Source of the DNA: Lachnospiraceae bacterium UBA3762
Lineage (GTDB): Bacteria; Bacillota; Clostridia; Lachnospirales; Lachnospiraceae
Assembly: GCA_002371615.1 (NCBI GenBank)
Contig: DFGA01000012.1
Span: 1-64,000, forward strand
DNA length: 64,000 bases
Reading direction: 5' to 3'
Position numbers and translations under genes: made by a program. Shown here piece by piece: positions 7,389 to 16,717 of the stretch (its first letter is position 1; each line of letters starts with the position of its first letter). The notes beneath the pieces are model-generated. The model saw only the letters and a list, made by a program, of their open reading frames with translations, did not search any database and was not told where the DNA came from.

Positions 7389-7946
7389 CTATAGTTTCTC
7401 TAAACCCCACGTTCTCCACACCCATTCAGTAATAATCCCATCTGTATCTTCTATACAAAGAACACCGTCGGAGAAATACCACGTTGACACATTCATTCCG
7501 ATATCCGATGCCATCCACTTCGGTCTTACGGTATTATCTGTAACTTCATATATAAATATATGCTGTGACCATTTGATCTCATCATGCTTAACCCATGTCG
7601 GCCTCTTCTTACCATACCTGCCTCTCTTCCAGCATAGAACAAGCAGTTCATTCTCCCCGTCATGATCAACATCTGCAAAAATGAAGTCCTGTGCCTTTAC
7701 ATTATACGGCAGGCGCCAGATCAATTCATTATCCGAGTATACTTCTATTCTTCTTGAAATCTGTTCGATAATGATTCCGGTTTCGGTATCATTAAGAACT
7801 TTTGAAACAGGCTTGGAATAATCCGGAAGAAATATGTACGGTCCAATGATTGTTGCCATCATCCGGTTTAAAAACACAGCAGCGGGAACCGCTGCTGTGA
7901 TGATCAGTACTGTGCATATGATTATAAATGGCTTTTTATTCCTCAT
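7389..7946 (-). CDS. Membrane-anchored FG-GAP/VCBS-like protein
   Basis: 185 residues: a short basic N-terminus, one membrane segment (about 6-25), then an outside domain. The stretch FADVDHDGENELLVLCW (about 95-111) resembles a calcium-binding FG-GAP/VCBS repeat. The ATG chosen overlaps the end of the DUF3160 gene by 11 nt; a longer frame exists but would run deep into that gene and has no family sequence. Translation is probably coupled to the upstream gene, suggesting the two extracellular proteins work together. Function unknown. Confidence 0.6.
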   Translation of the reverse strand: MRNKKPFIIICTVLIITAAVPAAVFLNRMMATIIGPYIFLPDYSKPVSKVLNDTETGIIIEQISRRIEVYSDNELIWRLPYNVKAQDFIFADVDHDGENELLVLCWKRGRYGKKRPTWVKHDEIKWSQHIFIYEVTDNTVRPKWMASDIGMNVSTWYFSDGVLCIEDTDGIITEWVWRTWGLEKL

Positions 7947-10347
7947 CTTCATAATATGCTTCATTATTCCAGAAATATCTGTAACTCTTAACCCATTCGG
8001 GATGATCATACGCCTCGCCGTAGCTTCCGAAATCATCATAGTCTTCAACCGAGATGCCCATTCTCTTTCTCCACTCGGTGTCCGTAAGTCTGTCGGAAAT
8101 AGGCTGTATGAACTGATAAAAGCTGTAAACGGCTCCCTCGGCGATCCTTAACTTCCCTTCAACAGGAACTACAACATAAATACTGGCAGGATCTCCCGTT
8201 GCCATCTCAAGAACCGTACCGTTTGGATCGGTAGCAACATCCACAACAAGTGCCGCCGGATAATTATCCGAATTCGGGTACTCTTCCCCGGTCTGGGCTT
8301 TCATTGCATCCAGCCAGAAGTGTTCTATTTCACCGCCGTAAATCTCTATAAGTTCATACTCCTCATCGGTAAGTTTTTCATTACCGAGTTCTTTAACCGA
8401 AATGGTCTTGAGCTTTCCGGCAAGCTCCGCAAGTTTGTTAAGATTATCTTCGTCATCCGCCGACAGATATCCCAGTTCCTTAAGCCCTTTTGCGGTATTT
8501 TTTGATAATGCTTCAAATCGTGAGAACACAATAGGTTCGGGCTCTACATAGCCTCTGAAATCCTTATCGTCATCCCAGCCGCCGCCCATCTCGGCCATAA
8601 CCTGTTTGGAATACAGGACGGTATCATGCTTAAGTTCCGTGTAGCTTCCCGCAAATGTTTCAAGGTTCTTCTTCGTCCACTCGTCATTTTGCATAAATGT
8701 GGGGTAGCCTGCTCCCTTAGGCTCAAGAAGCGGACGCAGAGTATTGAGCCACCCGGCATACAGACTTGCATTCCATATAGTGCCGTCATTATTCATAAAC
8801 TCTTTTTTCAGGTTATTAAGGTTTTTGTCATAATTTGCGTAATCCGTCGAGCCCTCTTCCTTTAATATCGAATACGCCATATCCGATCCGAGAGCTGCGG
8901 GAACATCGAGAAAATCAGGAAGCATACGTTTGTTTGTATCATCATAATTACCTACTCTCCTGTATACAAGTTCCTGCATAATAGTCGCATCTATCGTAAA
9001 CCGCTGCCCCATAAACCTGTATCCCGGAATTACATTATCTTCATCTTCCGTATCCACTATCGGTATCGAGTTGATCCTCGGCGCACGAAGGGTAGCGGTC
9101 ATCTTATGAAACTTTTCCCATGACTGTTCATCATCTTTGATATCCGAAAGTGTTGCACCGTCACCGTAGACTGCCTGAATTACCGGCATATATTCGCAAT
9201 AACCCAGGTCATCACTTGCTCCGGCAAAGAAAGAAGTAACCGTGTATATCGAGCTCCACTTGTCATAGTTTCCGTCATCAAGGGCAAGTGTCATAAGAAG
9301 CGCTGCCCTGTCCATGTCCGGCACATCCTGATCAAGCTGCCTTCTTCCGTACCACATCATCGCACGGAAATACTTCTCAAGTTCCGCATCACCCTCATAA
9401 TATCCTCTGGGCTTGTACTGCGAGTAATCCTCATAGTCTCCGGTAAGAGGAGAGGTTTCCACACCACCGGCTTCCATAACAAAATCATATTCACTCTTAA
9501 CCGTATCAACCACCTCAGGAGGTACAAGTGCAGAATCATCAAGCAGCACCGCTGCTACAGAAAAGAGGGTAACATTTATCTTCGCGGCTTCTTCCCACTC
9601 GGTCCCTTTAAGTTCCGTATATTGTTCATAGCTCTTATTCAGCATACTGTCCGTAAGGGCGGCAAGATCACCTGCAAGATGATTTTTCTCAATGTCCCTC
9701 ATAAGATAAGCGAAATATATATGATATGTGTGCATCAGAGAATCAACCGTTACAAAGTTAGGTATCTGCAAATACCGGTTCATCTCGTATGCCTCAAAGA
9801 ATTCCTTTCCGGCACCGTCTGATACAACGAATCCGTTTTTCTTGAGTTTATCCAGAAAATCCTTATCCCTGTAATCATACTCTTCTTTATTGATAATATT
9901 ACCGAGGTCATCATCGATCCTAATCTCGGGAACCGAAGGTTTGATATTCACAAGATCGGTTTCATCCGGAAAATCATCCAGAAGCATTTTACGGTCGAGT
10001 GTTTTTATCTGTCCCGATAATGCCTCATCAGCGCTCTCTGCTGCTTCCTGAGTTCCCTCATCCGTAATGCTTTCTTCATCGTTTATGGCATTTTCTTCTT
10101 CGGTAACTTCCGTATCGAAAGACTGATTTGAAACCGCCTTCTTAATCCCTTTTAGCGCAAACACAAGACCGCCAACACATAAGATAAGTACACCGAGAAC
10201 AGCCGCAACTACAATTATCACAGTTTTTGCACTGCTCGAAGAAGTTTTAGGTGCAGTCGTAGTGTTTTCTTCGGCAAGCTTTGCCCCGCAAGATGTACAA
10301 AACTTTGCTCCATCAGGTATCTGGCTTCCGCATTTTTGACAAAACAT
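7936..10347 (-). CDS. Zinc-ribbon, membrane-anchored DUF3160 protein
   Basis: 803 residues. The N-terminus is a zinc ribbon with Cys3, Cys6, Cys17 and Cys20. A Ser/Thr linker, one membrane segment (about 43-65) and an acidic linker (about 72-115) follow. The rest (about 140-790) fits DUF3160: FVVSDGAGKEFFEAYE, then FVTVDSLMHTYHIYFAYLM, and WYGRRQLDQDVPD. The ribbon should face the cytosol and the large domain the outside. DUF3160 has no established activity that I know of. It begins after GH3 (AAAGGAGAG upstream) and overlaps the next gene by 11 nt. Confidence 0.8.
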   Translation of the reverse strand: MFCQKCGSQIPDGAKFCTSCGAKLAEENTTTAPKTSSSSAKTVIIVVAAVLGVLILCVGGLVFALKGIKKAVSNQSFDTEVTEEENAINDEESITDEGTQEAAESADEALSGQIKTLDRKMLLDDFPDETDLVNIKPSVPEIRIDDDLGNIINKEEYDYRDKDFLDKLKKNGFVVSDGAGKEFFEAYEMNRYLQIPNFVTVDSLMHTYHIYFAYLMRDIEKNHLAGDLAALTDSMLNKSYEQYTELKGTEWEEAAKINVTLFSVAAVLLDDSALVPPEVVDTVKSEYDFVMEAGGVETSPLTGDYEDYSQYKPRGYYEGDAELEKYFRAMMWYGRRQLDQDVPDMDRAALLMTLALDDGNYDKWSSIYTVTSFFAGASDDLGYCEYMPVIQAVYGDGATLSDIKDDEQSWEKFHKMTATLRAPRINSIPIVDTEDEDNVIPGYRFMGQRFTIDATIMQELVYRRVGNYDDTNKRMLPDFLDVPAALGSDMAYSILKEEGSTDYANYDKNLNNLKKEFMNNDGTIWNASLYAGWLNTLRPLLEPKGAGYPTFMQNDEWTKKNLETFAGSYTELKHDTVLYSKQVMAEMGGGWDDDKDFRGYVEPEPIVFSRFEALSKNTAKGLKELGYLSADDEDNLNKLAELAGKLKTISVKELGNEKLTDEEYELIEIYGGEIEHFWLDAMKAQTGEEYPNSDNYPAALVVDVATDPNGTVLEMATGDPASIYVVVPVEGKLRIAEGAVYSFYQFIQPISDRLTDTEWRKRMGISVEDYDDFGSYGEAYDHPEWVKSYRYFWNNEAYYEDEE

Positions 10348-10362
10348 TAGCTCTCTCCTTTG

Positions 10363-12639
10363 TTAACTGTTTAGTTTATCGATGACATCCCGCATCTCTT
10401 TATAGGTGAACGCTCCGTTGCTCATATTTAAAACATTACGCAAGGTCATATCGTTAAGGAATACATCCAAATCCGCCTTAAAAGCATCCTTTGCCGCCTC
10501 ATCCGCGTTCTGTGCTTTGAGCACTCCGTTTATATACTTCTCAAAATAAGGGCCGGCTACCTTCCACGCCGCATGATCCTCTTTCAGATCCTTGTAGATG
10601 GAGTTCTCATCATATACGATCTTCTTGGGCTTTTTGGGCGATACATTTACTGTCTTATATGCAATAACTTCATCCGCATTTTTGCATATTTCGATTTTAT
10701 AGTCACCCGGCTCTACATACCAGTCGGAAATATCAGTGTCATAATATGCAAACGCACTCTTATCCAGAACAAATCTTACCGTTTTCTTCTCATGTGCATC
10801 CAGGAACACTTTGGTAAATCCTTTGAGTTCACGGGTTGCCCTGACGATTTTCGTGTTCAAAATATCAGGTTCAACATATAGCTGCACAACTTCCTTGCCG
10901 GGTATATTGCTCTCATTGATAACATCCACCGTTACCTCTACAGTCTCATTATCCTTCATCTTCTCGGTATCGCACTTCATAAGCCCGTATGTAAAAGTAC
11001 TGTACGACAGTCCGTGCCCGAAAGGAAAAAGAACCGGCATTTTCTTTTTGGTGTAATATCTGTATCCGGTAAAAATACCTTCCCGGTAATCAATCTTTGT
11101 AACATCGCTTGAATAATCAACATATGACGGATTATCTTCAAGTCTTATAGGAAAAGTCTCCGGAAGACGACCCGAGGGATTGCTCTTGCCGTAAAGAGTT
11201 CTGGCTGTTGCGACCCCGACACCTTCTCCGCACAAATATGTCTCAAGTACAGCCTCGACCTTGTCTATCCACGGCATCGTAACCGGGGATCCGTTCTCAA
11301 GCACAACTATGACATGCGGGTTGACGGCTGATATGGCATCTATCAGATCATTTTGAACCTTGGGAAGATCCATATGTGATCTGTCATAACCCTCACTTTC
11401 ATATATCTCGGGAAGTCCTGCAAACACAACAACTTTTTCTACCGAATGTGCAGCCTTGACTGCACTGTCAAACTTCGACCTGTCAAAACTGTCATCTTCA
11501 GCCGAAAATCCTTCCTCATATCTGACTTTTGAATTCCACTGCATCGCCAGCATTGTCGAATCAACAGTTCCGCAATTTACATGTGAACTGCCGCCTCCCT
11601 GGAAACGGGGTTTTTTGGCAAACCCTCCGACAAACAGAACGTATTCATCGTTTTTGAGCGGAAGTACCCTGTTTTCATTCTTTAGAAGGACTATACATTC
11701 GTTGGCTAAGTCTCTTGCGTATACATGATCCTTGTCCTTATTCCAGACAGCTTCATCATTATGGTTATCTGCAGCTTTAAATACAAAGCTTAAAACTCTT
11801 TCAACACAACGGTCGAGATCTGCCTCATCAAGTTCCCCTGAGTTTACTGCCGAAATCACAAGTTCGTCATATGTTCCCTGCGAACCGGGCATTTCAAGGT
11901 CAAGACCTGCTGCAATGCCTTTGACACGATCTCTTACAGCGCCCCAGTCACTTACAGTCATTCCCTCAAATCCCCATTCGTCTCTTAATATCTCTGTGAG
12001 TATCCTGCGGTTTTCGGACATCTGTACACCGTTTACCATATTGTAGGCGCACATTACCGTCCAGGGCTGCGACTCTTTGACTGCTATTTCAAAACCTTTA
12101 AGGTATATCTCGCGAAGTGTTCTCTCATCTATTCTTGAATCGTAGCTGTTACGCCTGAATTCCTGATTGTTTGCGCAGAAATGCTTAAGCGAAGTCCCGA
12201 CGCCTTTGGACTGGACGCCGTTTATGTACGATGCCGCTATTTTACCGGCAAGGAAAGGGTCTTCCGAATAATACTCAAAATTTCTTCCGCAAAGAGGTGA
12301 CCTTTTGATATTGATCCCAGGCCCGAGAAGTGCCGCAATGTTCTCTGCCTGACATTCTTCCCCCAGTGTTTCACCTACGTTTCGTACAATATCGGTATCA
12401 AATGTTGCCGCAAGACTGACTCCCGCCGGAAAGCACACTGACTTGATACTGTTGTTGATTCCGGGATTGTCTGCCTCAAGATCCTGTTTGCGGAGCCCGT
12501 TAGGTCCATCGCAGACCATAACGGCAGGGATTCCCAAACGCTCTATCTCCTGTGTATGCCAGTAATCCGAACCCGAGCAAAGACTGACCTTTTCCTCGAG
12601 AGTAAGCTTTTTGACCAGTGATTTTATCCTTGAATCCAT
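10363..12639 (-). CDS. Beta-glucosidase-type glycoside hydrolase, family 3
   Basis: 758 residues with the full GH3 layout. The N-terminal barrel has VMVCDGPNGLRK near 48, a KHFCANNQEF substrate-binding stretch and the nucleophile Asp in GMTVSDWGAV at about 231-240. It is followed by the C-terminal alpha/beta domain and a fibronectin-III-like part with EVVQLYVEPD (about 590). There is no signal peptide, so it acts in the cytosol on imported beta-glucosides or similar oligosaccharides; sugar specificity cannot be read from sequence. I start at the internal ATG, which has AGAGGTG, rather than nine codons upstream where no ribosome site is visible. DUF3160 follows after 15 nt. Confidence 0.9.
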   Translation of the reverse strand: MDSRIKSLVKKLTLEEKVSLCSGSDYWHTQEIERLGIPAVMVCDGPNGLRKQDLEADNPGINNSIKSVCFPAGVSLAATFDTDIVRNVGETLGEECQAENIAALLGPGINIKRSPLCGRNFEYYSEDPFLAGKIAASYINGVQSKGVGTSLKHFCANNQEFRRNSYDSRIDERTLREIYLKGFEIAVKESQPWTVMCAYNMVNGVQMSENRRILTEILRDEWGFEGMTVSDWGAVRDRVKGIAAGLDLEMPGSQGTYDELVISAVNSGELDEADLDRCVERVLSFVFKAADNHNDEAVWNKDKDHVYARDLANECIVLLKNENRVLPLKNDEYVLFVGGFAKKPRFQGGGSSHVNCGTVDSTMLAMQWNSKVRYEEGFSAEDDSFDRSKFDSAVKAAHSVEKVVVFAGLPEIYESEGYDRSHMDLPKVQNDLIDAISAVNPHVIVVLENGSPVTMPWIDKVEAVLETYLCGEGVGVATARTLYGKSNPSGRLPETFPIRLEDNPSYVDYSSDVTKIDYREGIFTGYRYYTKKKMPVLFPFGHGLSYSTFTYGLMKCDTEKMKDNETVEVTVDVINESNIPGKEVVQLYVEPDILNTKIVRATRELKGFTKVFLDAHEKKTVRFVLDKSAFAYYDTDISDWYVEPGDYKIEICKNADEVIAYKTVNVSPKKPKKIVYDENSIYKDLKEDHAAWKVAGPYFEKYINGVLKAQNADEAAKDAFKADLDVFLNDMTLRNVLNMSNGAFTYKEMRDVIDKLNS

Positions 12640-12738
12640 ATGCACCTCTCTTAAGTGGTTATTCACATAAACGTACCGCTTATTATTTTATCATAACAGC
12701 CACCTGTTTACCACCGGATCAGGCGGCAAAGCACAAAA

Positions 12739-12766
12739 AAGCTCCCGGTCTTATGACCGGAAGCTT
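12739..12766 (-). terminator. Intrinsic terminator after the DUF805 gene
   Basis: AAGCTTCCGGTC pairs with GACCGGGAGCTT (one mismatch) around ATAA, followed by six T on the minus strand. It lies 19 nt past the stop and upstream of the GH3 gene. Confidence 0.88.
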
Positions 12767-12784
12767 CAAATTCTCTATTAAGGT

Positions 12785-13144
12785 TTACATACCCTTAGGG
12801 TTAGGACCGTACTGATTGTCACCGGGCTGAGAATCCATGCACTCCCATATAAGAATAACGATACCTCCTATACAGGTAAGCTCCAGAAGAAGCCACCAGC
12901 CGCTTTTGCCTACATCATGAAGTCTTCTCACATGTGCGCCAAGGGTGGGGAGCAGCAGTCCCAAAGAAACAATACCGGATATAACGGCAACAATATTTGA
13001 CTGTGTTGCCTGGTATATACCTGACAATACACTCGATAAAATACAGTAGCACAGAATATACCACCAGAACTCACTTCTTCTGGCTCTTCCGCTGAAATCA
13101 ACATACTTGCTTAAAACGGTCTTAACTGACTCAATCATTGACAT
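12785..13144 (-). CDS. DUF805 membrane protein
   Basis: 119 residues with the DUF805 pattern: a cytosolic start ending in KYVDFSGRARRSEFWWYIL (about 14-32), then hydrophobic segments and the marker stretch LGAHVRRLHDVGKSGWW. Three to four membrane helices are likely. The family is widespread (for example YhaH of E. coli) with no firm function. It is a single gene with its own terminator and a strong AGGAGG upstream of the start. Confidence 0.9.
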   Translation of the reverse strand: MSMIESVKTVLSKYVDFSGRARRSEFWWYILCYCILSSVLSGIYQATQSNIVAVISGIVSLGLLLPTLGAHVRRLHDVGKSGWWLLLELTCIGGIVILIWECMDSQPGDNQYGPNPKGM

Positions 13145-13299
13145 AATAACATCCTCCTATCCTGTCTTCCCTCATGATATGCCGCCAAATACACTGTTGC
13201 AACACTACGACATATTGTATTTTACCATAAACCATATAATACTTCCATATATAATTTGAAACACTGCAGTAGTGACAGCCCTGCGCTCATGCTGTCATT

Positions 13300-15528
13300 T
13301 TAAGCATCTGCGTTTTCTATCATAACAGGCTTGCGTTTATAGAAAAACTGCAGAGCAATCGATGACGGATCTCCATAATATGCGTCGGCTGCGGCATATT
13401 TTTTGTTATCGCACCTTTTTACATCTTCTCTGTATTCGCCGATCTGAAGACTTTCAAATCTGTCTTTTGCCCTCAGAAAATCATCCGCAACATTTTTATC
13501 AAGTAATCCCATGTATTCCCTGATACCCTGTGTTACCCACAAAACCCTGATCTTACCGGCGTTCTCCGAGAACAGGTCTAGCGTTCTGTTTATCTTTTCT
13601 ATCGCCTTGTTCCCGTTCTCCGCAAGGAAGCTTATCGTTGTATAGTAAAGTACAGTTTTCTTTCCGTTTACTTTCTCAATAAATGCGCCGTCTTCATCCG
13701 TATCTTCTTCGAAGTATATATTTTCCGGGCAGACAACGATCCTGTTGTTCAGAACATCTATTACTGTATCGTCATCCGTATTGGCAAATTCCGTGATCTT
13801 CTCTGTGTATGTTTTCTTAAGTGTCTCGGACGGAAGCACTATCCTGTCGGCATTTATGACACCGGGCATACAAACATAATGATCCATGTTAACATACTCA
13901 CGGCCATCCTCTTTGGTAAAATCCGCTGTCACAAAAAACGGGATATATATAAGTTCATCCGTGTACTGTCTGATATTTGATGAATAAAACTCCGGAGGAA
14001 TCGTCATTACTTTATTCCATTCATCGAAGGGATTCTGAACAACGATCTTTGCGGGATGCATTTCGGCAAGGTTAATGCTCCTGTAATCTTCGGCATTAAT
14101 GTCCTCGGGATATGCTCCGATGTCAAACACTTCATCCGCCGGGGCACCATCCCATCCCTTGTAATAATACGGAATCGGGACAACATGCACTTTATACTTT
14201 TTGTCATCCTTATAGTGCCGGTAAAGCTTCTCCATGTACTTCCAATGCTTTGCAGCAAAAGGCACAAAGACCACATCACGCCTTTTTCTGATATCATCTT
14301 CAACGCTGTCCGAAAGCCGGCAAATACAGTCTTTGATGCTATCCGATAGTTCTTCTCCCTCACCTGTACGAAATGCCAGCTCGCACAATTCTTCAAGAAC
14401 GGTTACCGTAACGTAACCTTCCCCATATACCGATTCTATATAAGTTCCGAATTCGATTGCCGCCTGCTGCAGTTCGGCCGCTTTTTCCGTATCTCCGGCC
14501 TTCATTGCACCTGCAATTTCAGTGATGGTTTCCGTATACCCGGCCGATTTTTCCTTTATACCCAAAGCCTTCCGTGGACGGTTAACTATATCTCCTGCTG
14601 TCGCCTTATAAGCAGGAGGCTCAAAATCAAGGGATGCAAGAAGCTGCTCGTGCTGACCGTAGAAGAACGGGTAATCATGACCTGAAGCTGCTTTATGTAT
14701 TATCATATAATTGCCGAACTTCATGCGCATGACCGCGTCATAGCACAGCGGAACCGAAATTGTTGTATCCATGTATGGAATATTAACCGTCTGTCTGTAA
14801 TATTCTTTCGGTATATATTTTTCATTTCCGTACATCCCGTACGGCATCATCTGAACGAGCGCATCACTGTCCTCATCCGGTATTGATGCAAAAAGTTCTT
14901 CGGCAATTCCGTACATTCTGACTCTTAAATCTTCTCCGCGAAGCCGCCTGTCAATCCTTCTTCCGGAATAGCTTTCGCATTGTCTCAGAAGTTCTTCCGC
15001 TTCACGCCCCTTCTTGTCCCCGTCCGCTATGTTGTCGGCAACGGTAATGACAAACTCCGCCTTTTTGGCCTTAAGTTTCTCACGCCTGCGATCACGGCAA
15101 ACGTTATCAAGCACAAACAGATCCAGTCCCGCTATATACGGAAAAGAATGAAATCTTCTCAAGTGATCTTCTTCAAAACATATTCTGGGCTTGCCGACTA
15201 TCCTGGCTACAAAGAAATGATGTCCCGGATGATTTTTAAAAGTCATTACCTTAAATCCTTTGGGAAGCTCGTCTTCGGCATACCGCAAGAATCTCTCATA
15301 ATCCTTGCGCCTCATTGAAATATCAAGGTCATCATCCCATGGGATGTACCCGCTATGGCGAATCGCAGCAAGAAGTGTTCCCCAATCCGCAAAATAAGGG
15401 ATATTATGCCTCCTGCAGATAATGTCCGTTTCATTAAGGACATCCATCTGCGCACCCCATGCAAGTTTTAGCATGGACGGAACATAAAATCCCTCTACAA
15501 CTTCATCTTCATAAAATTCCGGCTTCAT
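13300..15528 (-). CDS. LicD-family transferase with large C-terminal domain
   Basis: 742 residues. The N-terminal part (about 15-260) is LicD-like: FADWGTLLAAIRHSGYIPW followed by DDDLDISMRRKDY. This family transfers phosphocholine or related phospho-groups onto glycans. The C-terminal half (about 420-742) contains DVVFVPFAAKHWKYMEKLYR and resembles the N-terminal region of CDP-glycerol glycerophosphotransferase-like proteins. That suggests a bifunctional or scaffolded enzyme, an inference. The ATG shares a base with the HD-GYP stop (TGATG), so I use it rather than the TTG one codon earlier. The acceptor is unknown; a teichoic acid or surface polysaccharide is plausible. Confidence 0.75.
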   Translation of the reverse strand: MKPEFYEDEVVEGFYVPSMLKLAWGAQMDVLNETDIICRRHNIPYFADWGTLLAAIRHSGYIPWDDDLDISMRRKDYERFLRYAEDELPKGFKVMTFKNHPGHHFFVARIVGKPRICFEEDHLRRFHSFPYIAGLDLFVLDNVCRDRRREKLKAKKAEFVITVADNIADGDKKGREAEELLRQCESYSGRRIDRRLRGEDLRVRMYGIAEELFASIPDEDSDALVQMMPYGMYGNEKYIPKEYYRQTVNIPYMDTTISVPLCYDAVMRMKFGNYMIIHKAASGHDYPFFYGQHEQLLASLDFEPPAYKATAGDIVNRPRKALGIKEKSAGYTETITEIAGAMKAGDTEKAAELQQAAIEFGTYIESVYGEGYVTVTVLEELCELAFRTGEGEELSDSIKDCICRLSDSVEDDIRKRRDVVFVPFAAKHWKYMEKLYRHYKDDKKYKVHVVPIPYYYKGWDGAPADEVFDIGAYPEDINAEDYRSINLAEMHPAKIVVQNPFDEWNKVMTIPPEFYSSNIRQYTDELIYIPFFVTADFTKEDGREYVNMDHYVCMPGVINADRIVLPSETLKKTYTEKITEFANTDDDTVIDVLNNRIVVCPENIYFEEDTDEDGAFIEKVNGKKTVLYYTTISFLAENGNKAIEKINRTLDLFSENAGKIRVLWVTQGIREYMGLLDKNVADDFLRAKDRFESLQIGEYREDVKRCDNKKYAAADAYYGDPSSIALQFFYKRKPVMIENADA

Positions 15529-16622
15529 CAAACAAACGTCTCTATATACAGTTCATGTTCCCTTGAAAGATCTATGAACTTGTCCCCACACCTAAGCATA
15601 GGTCTGGAATACTGATTTCTGTTCATAAATATCACATCGCCTTCCATTCCGTTGTTCAGGCGTACTCTGTTATTCATATACGTTGTTGCAATATGTTCAA
15701 GAAATGTCAGGATATAATGTCCGTCATATTTCTGAAGACCCTCTGATTCAAAAATACCGATAACCTTGAACGGGCAAAGAGGTCCCCTGTATACTCTGGC
15801 TGCAGTCATGGCATCATATACATCCGCAATGGAAACGATTTTGGCATACTGGTTTATCTTATCTGCCGTAAGTCCGAGCGGATAGCCGGAGCCATCGCAT
15901 CTTTCATGGTGCATAAGCGCACACTGCTTAACATTATCATCTATATTCTTGTCTTTCAAAATGTTATATCCCTGCAAAGGGTGTGTCTTTATGATGTTGT
16001 ATTCGGCAGGAGAAAGCTTGTCGGGTTTTCTGATGATATTATCCGGTATCTTTAATTTTCCGATATCATGAAGCAGACCGCCAAGTGTTATGATATCAAT
16101 ATCCGCCGGGGACATTCCGAGCCATTTTCCGAAAACATTACATATAAGAGCTACATTCATGGAATGCATATACGTAAGGTCGTCGTACTGACGCATATTG
16201 TGAAGCATATCAAATACCGACAGTCCGGTCATATCTTCCGCTATCAGACCGGTTATACCGTCTATCAGCTCACGGCTGTCGATCTCGCCCCCGGATTCTG
16301 CTATATCCTTGAGCTTTACTTTGAAGTTTTCGGTGTTTTCCAGAAACGACTGCTCAAATTTCTTGAACTGTTTGCTGTTTTTGACTTTAACGGAATATGC
16401 GGTATCTTCATCAACTCCGGATTCCGCTGCTGATGGTACATCTTCCTCTCCGTCTTCCTCATCCGCAATACGAACGGCCAATACGGAATAGAATTCAAGA
16501 CGGGTAATCATTTTATCGTCAAGAACCGATCCCTTAGGAACAATCATCTGATTGTTATATGAAAATACATCCTCCGCCGTTTTCATTCCCGGATGAAGGT
16601 CGGATATCCGTACTCTTTTCAC
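15528..16622 (-). CDS. HD-GYP domain protein (probable cyclic-di-GMP phosphodiesterase)
   Basis: 364 residues. The N-terminal part has no obvious receiver domain. From about 150 the HD-GYP domain shows the metal-binding LHDIGKLKIP, a second His pair in MHHERCDGSGYP with the GYP signature intact, and IADVYDAMTA. Intact motifs predict hydrolysis of cyclic di-GMP. The start is GTG with AAGGAG 8 nt upstream. Coupling to the LicD-type gene by a one-base overlap suggests that surface glycan decoration is tied to cyclic-di-GMP level, an inference. Confidence 0.85.
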   Translation of the reverse strand: MKRVRISDLHPGMKTAEDVFSYNNQMIVPKGSVLDDKMITRLEFYSVLAVRIADEEDGEEDVPSAAESGVDEDTAYSVKVKNSKQFKKFEQSFLENTENFKVKLKDIAESGGEIDSRELIDGITGLIAEDMTGLSVFDMLHNMRQYDDLTYMHSMNVALICNVFGKWLGMSPADIDIITLGGLLHDIGKLKIPDNIIRKPDKLSPAEYNIIKTHPLQGYNILKDKNIDDNVKQCALMHHERCDGSGYPLGLTADKINQYAKIVSIADVYDAMTAARVYRGPLCPFKVIGIFESEGLQKYDGHYILTFLEHIATTYMNNRVRLNNGMEGDVIFMNRNQYSRPMLRCGDKFIDLSREHELYIETFV

Positions 16623-16694
16623 AGAAATACTCCTTATTATACTCTACAGTTGGATTTAATTATAAGAAATAACCATGTAGTATGTCAATTAAGA

Positions 16695-16717
16695 AAAGGC
16701 CGGCTCAGCCGACCTTT
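16695..16717 (-). terminator. Intrinsic terminator overlapping the murA stop
   Basis: AAAGGTCGGC pairs with GCCGGCCTTT with a 3-nt loop that is the TGA stop of murA itself, followed by TTC-TT on the minus strand. The stem's first half encodes the last residues of MurA. Confidence 0.75.

Noticed and set aside
7946..8048. Upstream 34 codons of the FG-GAP-like gene
   Set aside because: They lie wholly within the DUF3160 coding sequence in another frame and have no match to a signal or domain.
13262..13290. TGACAGC/GCTGTCA inverted repeat as terminator of the LicD gene
   Set aside because: Short 7-bp stem with an 11-nt loop and no following T run; not enough for a call.
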